DNA from: Drosophila miranda
Taxonomy: Eukaryota; Arthropoda; Insecta; Diptera; Drosophilidae
Length of the DNA: 64,000 nt
Direction of reading: 5' to 3'
NCBI RefSeq assembly: GCF_003369915.1
Contig: NC_046673.1
Location: forward strand, 7,176,001 to 7,240,000
Part shown: piece after piece, positions 58,253 through 64,000 of the stretch
How the letters are laid out: each line of letters starts with the position of its first letter
How positions within the stretch are numbered: position 1 is the stretch's first letter
Notes under the pieces: model-generated
The model's database searches: none
Told to the model about the DNA's origin: nothing
What the model saw: only the letters and a program-made list of their open reading frames with translations
Position numbers and translations under genes: made by a program

Positions 58253-58449
58253 GCCATATGCTGGGCGATGTCTCTGGGGGAATGTATTGCGTGTGGCGCG
58301 AGAATGGCAGCTGTGATGAGGTGGTCAAAACCATTGCCGTTGGCATTTTCGATCTCACCGCTAGGACCATGTCGCTCTATTCGGACAATCCCAGTCAGAC
58401 GGAGCCTCACTGCAGGTTGCCTCTGCTCTTCAAGTAGCTTTAATGCACA
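58253..58449 (+). pseudogene. tan last-exon piece captured in gypsy leader
   Basis: 197 bp matching 44913-45109 with no difference visible by eye: codons from HMLGDVSGG to the tan stop plus 12 bases beyond. It is flanked by short fillers (8 and about 5 bp) and then by leader sequence on both sides. The exact match points to a recent copy event from the tan fragment in this window or from its parent. Confidence 0.85.
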
Positions 58450-58730
58450 TTTAATGGATATTTAGATTTATCAATTTATTGATTTAAATTAACCGATTTA
58501 TGTATTTAAATTTATTTATTTGGCTATCTAAACATTGAATTAATTATTCGCTTATTTATTTATTGCACTATTTATTTATTTGTTTTCTCGTTACGATTGA
58601 AGGTATTGAGGATTAATTAGCCTGGAACTAATAATAATAAACAGATAATAAACAATCCAATTTATTTATCACCAAGATAGTTAAGTAAATAGGGAATAGA
58701 CGAAGGAAAGGAGTACGTTAGGAAAATTGG

Positions 58731-60236
58731 TTGATGAGTGACCCGGAGATTTTTAAAGGGTCGGGAAAGACAAGGCGTAGCCCAGAGGCACAGCGCAGGT
58801 ACCAGCCGTACAACATGCCGACGACTCGGTCCCAGGACGGTAAAGCCGGCAGTAGGCCGGAAGGGCCGTCGCAAGTGGCGGAAAACGTACATGCGGGGCT
58901 GCACCTGGAGGACCCAGAGGCCGGAGCGGTAGGAGGTCAACAGCGAACCCGTAAGGACCTGGTGTTACCGTCCGAGTTAAGCTCAGCCGTGAACGCAGCC
59001 TTAGCCCAAGCACAGGAGACCTACCGAGCGTCGCTCGGGCAGCAAATGGAAGCGCTGAGATCGTCAATGCAAGCAGACATGCTAGAGTTCATGCGAGAGA
59101 TCAACGCTGTGGTGGGTTCGTTAAAAGCGGAGCGAACGGCGAGTGATGCGAATGGAAGGAATCGGGGATCAAATGCAACCAGTCTGGGAGGAGGTCAACA
59201 GGAAGCACCCGGGAACCAGCAAGCACATCCAACGCACTTGTTCGTGGACAACCGAACATTGGAGGCCGATCAGAGGACCCAAGCCGATCAGAGACCCGTG
59301 GAGGAGTGGCTGTTCAACGGGATGGGCGCAGGAACAAACCCTAACAGGAATCGACCGAGTTTCGGAGAGGCTAGGCAGGAGCAAGTGCAGATACGAAGAT
59401 GGGGACTTAGCTTCGACGGCGATCCAAAGGGGATGCCCGTGGCCGAATTCATATTCCGGGTGGAGCATCTACAGACGTCGTACCAGGTACCGTGGGCGGA
59501 GGTGTTGAAAGCCTTTCACACATTGGTCAGTGGCCACGCAAGGGATTGGTACTGGATGCATGTGCGGACGGTAGGAATGCCGGACTGGCCGAATCTGAGA
59601 TATGGTCTCCAGCAGCAGTTTCAAGTTCGTCGGACAGAGTTCGAGCGAGAGCAAGAGCTCAGGGAACGCCGACAACGCCACGGGGAGTCGGCGGACCAGT
59701 ACATCCAGGAGATGTTGGTGTTGAGGACGAGATTGCTGAATCCGTTCTCGGATTATGATCTAATAAAGATCATAAAGATCAATATTAGGGATGCAATTTC
59801 GAGGGTGATTTATACAATGCAGATACCAAATCTCCAGAAGCTGCGAGAAGAGTGTGCGGACGCCGAGAAACTGCTGGCGACGCGATGGACAAGGAGCGGT
59901 CCAGACCATGGGGGTAGTAGGCGCAGGGAAGATCACAAAGTACATGAATTGGATGCGAACACTCACGACCCGGAGGAACAGACCGAGGCATTGGATGCTG
60001 TCCATAGGACGAGGGAATCCGGGGGCGACCGCACCCAGCTGAAGTGCTGGAATTGCGCTCAGCCGGGTCACACCTATTTTGAGTGTGAGTCGGCCGTACG
60101 TAACCTGTTCTGCTACAAGTGCGGGCTGGCCGGGGTCATCCTCCCTAAATGTCCTAAATGTCGGCCGGGAAACGCGAAAAGGAGCACGACGCAATTGGAG
60201 GAGTCGAGTTCCACGTCGCCGCGAAGCAGCCAATAG
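58731..60236 (+). CDS. Gypsy element 4 gag
   Basis: 501 codons, open, with capsid-like region and knuckles as in the other copies; few substitutions (Ala-to-Thr in GMGAGTNP, Pro-to-Thr in VIYTMQ). GGGAAAC at 60167-60173 lies in the gag frame as G GGA AAC, inside the overlap with the pol frame. Confidence 0.85.
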   Translation: MMSDPEIFKGSGKTRRSPEAQRRYQPYNMPTTRSQDGKAGSRPEGPSQVAENVHAGLHLEDPEAGAVGGQQRTRKDLVLPSELSSAVNAALAQAQETYRASLGQQMEALRSSMQADMLEFMREINAVVGSLKAERTASDANGRNRGSNATSLGGGQQEAPGNQQAHPTHLFVDNRTLEADQRTQADQRPVEEWLFNGMGAGTNPNRNRPSFGEARQEQVQIRRWGLSFDGDPKGMPVAEFIFRVEHLQTSYQVPWAEVLKAFHTLVSGHARDWYWMHVRTVGMPDWPNLRYGLQQQFQVRRTEFEREQELRERRQRHGESADQYIQEMLVLRTRLLNPFSDYDLIKIIKINIRDAISRVIYTMQIPNLQKLREECADAEKLLATRWTRSGPDHGGSRRREDHKVHELDANTHDPEEQTEALDAVHRTRESGGDRTQLKCWNCAQPGHTYFECESAVRNLFCYKCGLAGVILPKCPKCRPGNAKRSTTQLEESSSTSPRSSQ

Positions 60237-63200
60237 ATAGGCCCTCCAACGTTAAATTAGATACCCCTAAGGAAAGAAGTAGCAATAAGAATATTTACAC
60301 TACCATATATAAGGTTAACCAAGCGGTATTACCCGAAGCTAGATGGTCCGAGCGCAAGCCGATAAAGGAAAGACAGCGGCAGTACGAACAGGCCAGGAAT
60401 CGGATAATGGGGGACGAACTCGATGAGAGTATCCGAACGGGAGCAGTCAGAGCACAGCGGGCTCGGGACAGGTTTCAGGGGCGAAAGAGAAGGCGGCTCC
60501 AGGTGTGTGCTGCAGTCCACTCGGCAATTCGTCAGGATGACAGGCCATTCGCACGAGTGAAGTTGGGCCCGAGGACGCTGATGGGACTACTGGATACAGG
60601 GGCATCGGTGAGCCTTCTGGGATAGGAGAATTGGAGCTGAAACTTCAAGGCATAAAGAAATTCTCAGTACAAACAGCGGGCGGCACTCCTCATAAAATAC
60701 TGGGACATGTGTCGACAGTAATGACGTATGGAGGCCAGAAGCAGACTATGGAGTTGTTCCTGTGTCCCTCGCTGAAACAACCGCTGTACCTAGGGGTCGA
60801 TTTCTGGCGGAAGTTTGGTCTGGCTCCGCATATAGTAGGCCTAGAACGACACAAGGAATTAGCCGAAATTGATGCTGAGGTGCTGACTAGGAGTAGACCA
60901 ACGGAACCGCACGAATTGACGCACACGCAGCAGACACGTCTGGACCAGGTGAAGAACAACTTCAGGGCATTCGACACACATGGTTTGGGAAGAACGACGC
61001 TCGAAAGGCACGAAATTCAATTAATCGAGGGAGCCGTACCCGTAAAGGAGCGATTCTACCCGGTGTCTCCCGCGGTGCAAGAGCTGTTGTTTGCCGAGGT
61101 GGACGAAATGTTGCGCCTCGGAGTCATCGAAACCAGCGAGAGCCCGTGGAGCAACCGCGTGACGCTGGTACGTAAGCCGGGAAAAAACCGATTGTGTCTG
61201 GATGCGCGGAAACTAAACAAATTAACCGTGAAGGATCTTACCCGCTGCAGAGCATCGAGTCAATTCTGAGCCGCGTAGAGGATACGGTGTACATCAGCAG
61301 CATCGATTTAAGGCACGCATTTTGGCAGATAGAGCTGGAGCCTGAAAGTCGGACGTACACAGCGTTCACGGTGCCGGGCAGACCACGCTATCAATTTAAA
61401 TCGATGCCCTTCGGGTTGTGCAATGCAGCCCAACGGCTGTGTCGGTTGATGGATCGAGTAATTCCACAACGACTCCGAAGCCATGTCTTTGTATACTTAG
61501 ACGATCTACTAGTTATTTCCCGGACGTTTGAGGAGCATATACACCTGTTAGAGGAAGTGGCCAAGTGTCTCAAGGAGGCAAACCTGACAATTGGAAGAAA
61601 AAAATCGAAATTCGGCTATAAATATTTAAAGTATTTAGGGTACATCGTAGGCGACGGCGCACTTAGGACAGATCCGGAGAAAGTACAGGCGATCACCCAA
61701 ATACCAATGCCAAGGAACGTGAGACAAATCCGGAGATTTTTGGGGACAGCTGGCTGGTATCGGCGGTTTATCCGAAATTTCTCGGCACTCTCGGCTCCTC
61801 TGACAGACTGTCTGAAAGGAAAAGGGCAATTTAAGCTGACGGAGGAGGCAGGAAAATCGTTCGAGGAGCTCAAAAAAGCACTTACCAGTGCCCCCGTGCT
61901 ACATCATCCAGACTTTAAGAAGCACTTCTTCATCCAGTGTGATGCGAGCCACGTGGGGATTGGAGCAGTTCTCTTCCAGAGGGATGATGAAGGAGCAGAG
62001 CACCCGATCGCATTCTTTTCGGCGAAGCTAAGAGGGGCACAGCTCAACTATAGCGTGCCAGAGAAGGAGTGTCTGGCGGCGGTAAGAGCCATAGAGAAGT
62101 TCCGTGCATACGTAGAACTGATGCCATTCACGGTGATAACAGATCACGCGAGTTTGCAGTGGCTCATGCGATTCAAAGCACTGGATGGGAGGCTAGCCAG
62201 GCGGTCGTTGGCTCTCCAGGCTTATGACTTCGAAATCGAGCACCGCAAAGGAAAGGAAAATATCGTCGCCGATATGCTGTCACGACTTCCTGGAGTTCGA
62301 CACCACAGCCTTCGAGGATGAAGAATACCGAAGAAAAATTGAGTCGGTCCAGAGCGATGAGGATGAATTCCCAGACCTGAAGGTGGAGGAAGGACTGCTG
62401 TTTAAGCGCACACAATTTGGCCGGCCGGAATTAGAGGAGTTTTCGTGGAAGCTATGGATCCCGGAAGCCCTGACGAGCACACTGATCCAACAGGCTCACG
62501 ACAGCGATGTGGCAATGCATGGAGGAATCGCGAGGACACTGGGACGGCTGCGACAGTTCTATTATTGGCCCCGGATGACCGTGCAGGTGAAGGCATATGT
62601 GGCTGATTGTAACACCTGCAAAGAAACAAAACATTCAACACAGGTTCACCGTCCACTCATGGGGGCCGAAACCAGAACCGAGAGGCCGATTCAAAAACTG
62701 TACCTGGATTTCCTGGGTCCATATCCGAGGACTCGAAGTGGCAATGTGGTCATACTAATAGTCCTCGATCACATGTCCAGATATGTCTGGTTGAAGGCTT
62801 TGCCTAAGGCGACGTCTTCGGCCGTGATCCGATTCTTGCACGCCGAGGTCTTCGCGCAGTTTGGCGTGCCTGAAATAGTGCATACCGATAATGGAAAGCA
62901 ATTTGTGTCAGCTGAATTTTCTCAATTCCTGGATAGGAGAAGCATAACGCACCTGAAGTCGGGGAACTATGCACCGCAGGCGAACGCGGCCGAACGAGTG
63001 AACCAGACTGTACTGGCAGCAATAAGGACATACGCTAGTGAGGATCACACGCGCTGGGACGAGAAGCTGACGGAGATCCAGTGTGTGGCTAGGAGCGCTA
63101 TACACACGGGTATCGGGACGTCGCCATACTTTGTGTTGTTTGGGCAGCACATGTTTACTAGCGGCCGAGATTATAAATTGGCACGCAGACTGGGCGCCCT

Positions 63201-63525
63201 AAATGATGCACAAATGTCACCCTTGGCGAGGAGTGACAAGATGGAGATAGTCCGAGATGAGGTCCGAGGAAACTCTCATGAAGCCTACAACAGAGCGAAG
63301 AACAGGTATAATCGAAAAGCTCGAGAAATTAGGTACTCACCGGGTCAGGAGATATATAAGCGGAATTTCGTGTTGAGCAAATTTAAAAACAACATCAACG
63401 CGAAGTTCAGCCCAAAATACGTCAAGTGCCGAGTGATCCGGAGTATGGGCAACAGTCTGTACGAGCTGGAGACGTTGCAAGGCTCACGTATTGGGGTGTT
63501 TCACGCAAAGGATCTGAAGCAGTAG
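60158..63525 (+). pseudogene. Gypsy element 4 pol, three frame breaks
   Basis: Protease piece 60158-60625 ends after a short deletion right behind LLDTGASVSLLG. The linker and RT start are open from 60631. One base is missing near 61236 (GATCTTACC for GATGCTTACC), which breaks the RT N terminus. RT and RNase H then stay open to about 62283, where a deletion of about two dozen bases shifts frame again. Integrase is open to the stop at 63525. Confidence 0.82.
60167..60173 (+). promoter_or_regulatory. Putative -1 frameshift heptamer GGGAAAC
   Basis: In gag phase it reads CCG GGA AAC, so the X XXY YYZ form is met, and pol is open in the -1 frame from before this point. The same heptamer stands at 25749-25755, 32376-32382 and 53258-53264. 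A stimulatory RNA structure downstream was not evaluated. Confidence 0.55.
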
Positions 63526-64000
63526 CCCAGGCATCTCAGTCGATGGAGCCAGAGACTCTCAATCTCAGGGTGTGGGCGATGGCCTACGTTTGGGGCCCCT
63601 TAATTGAAAAAGCCCGCCAGCTTGGCACTCCCGTTTCGGCGGAGTAATCCTGGAAACGGTAGTGTGGTGTTATGGGCGGTTTTGGACAGAGCCAATAGGT
63701 ATCAGGGCTGGAGAAGAAAGAGACAGCGGCATCTATAGTGGATCCTGGGAAGCAGTGGCAGAGTTGCGTAGGAGAAAAGGAAACGGGGCGAGGAGGAAGA
63801 AAAGGGAGAGTTTCCGGTGGAGAATAGTGGAGGCCGCACGTGCCCTAAAAGAAAAAAAGGAAACAAAATTGGTGATCGTGGAGACGACGATCCCACCAAG
63901 ACATCAGCGGCAGGCATCAACATCAGCAGAAGCGGCGGACATCGGCAGCAGCATCCCGGTACTGGCCAGGCCGGGAAACTGATGCGAGAACCGTCAGCGG

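Larger units (their letters stand above)
57947..64000 (+). mobile_element. Gypsy element 4, runs off the window
   Basis: Tandem with element 3 through the shared LTR. The leader lacks the primer site and about 320 bp, the latter replaced by a piece of tan (58253-58449). Gag is complete. Pol has three frame breaks (near 60621, 61236 and 62284). The sequence ends inside the 3' region at 64000. It cannot be autonomous. Confidence 0.88.

Overview
The window looks like a repeat-rich, ampliconic stretch of a Drosophila genome. The evidence is a copy of the fly pigmentation gene tan (N-beta-alanyl-dopamine hydrolase) with 63-73 bp introns, TATCGATA (DRE) promoter motifs, short Drosophila-type introns, and several broken copies of a Ty3/Gypsy LTR retrotransposon with a tRNA-Lys-type primer binding site. 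Species and chromosome cannot be fixed from the sequence. The dense inverted amplification, truncated gene copies and nested retroelements resemble a Y, neo-Y or other weakly recombining region (inference).

The repeated host segment is a unit of about 3.06 kb, seen most simply at 37.3-40.4 kb. In gene order it holds: (i) 'gene A', a four-exon gene of about 322 codons for an acidic, Gln/His-rich protein that I do not recognise; (ii) about 0.38 kb of spacer; (iii) the C-terminal exons of an RCC1-repeat protein, closest by eye to SERGEF; (iv) about 1 kb of intergenic DNA with a DRE and an opposite-strand open frame ('gene C'). Gene A appears eleven times. Four copies (3.5-4.7, 5.7-6.9, 16.7-17.9 and 18.9-20.0 kb) have open frames and canonical splice sites. 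The others are truncated, frameshifted, start-less or internally deleted.

Region 1 (1-23.4 kb) is a palindrome made of palindromes. Three foldbacks with gene A arms of about 1.73 kb and a 92 bp RCC1-derived loop are centred at about 5.20, 11.56 and 18.38 kb. The middle one extends outward, through gypsy fragments, into a second-order inverted repeat from about 611 to 23357 that contains the other two. Region 2 (21.1-35.8 kb) is a tandem array of two minus-strand gypsy elements sharing LTRs (LTR-internal-LTR-internal-LTR), plus a third 3' fragment. Region 3 (35.8-41.6 kb) holds RCC1/gene A units in minus orientation. Region 4 (41.6-48.05 kb) is mostly unique: decayed repeats of about 220 bp, a 5'-truncated but otherwise open tan, and a fragment resembling the cap-binding protein CBP80. 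Region 5 (48.06-51.4 kb) is an inverted RCC1/gene A unit followed by unrecognised fragments. Region 6 (51.4-64 kb) is a head-to-head gypsy fusion leading into two more plus-strand gypsy copies, one of which carries a captured 197 bp piece of tan in its leader.

No gypsy copy here has an undamaged set of parts, so none looks autonomous. The most notable structure is the set of long inverted repeats with very short loops built from an open host gene. If transcribed across the loop they would form long hairpin RNA able to feed the endo-siRNA pathway against gene A and the RCC1-like gene. That is a hypothesis; the sequence shows only the structure.
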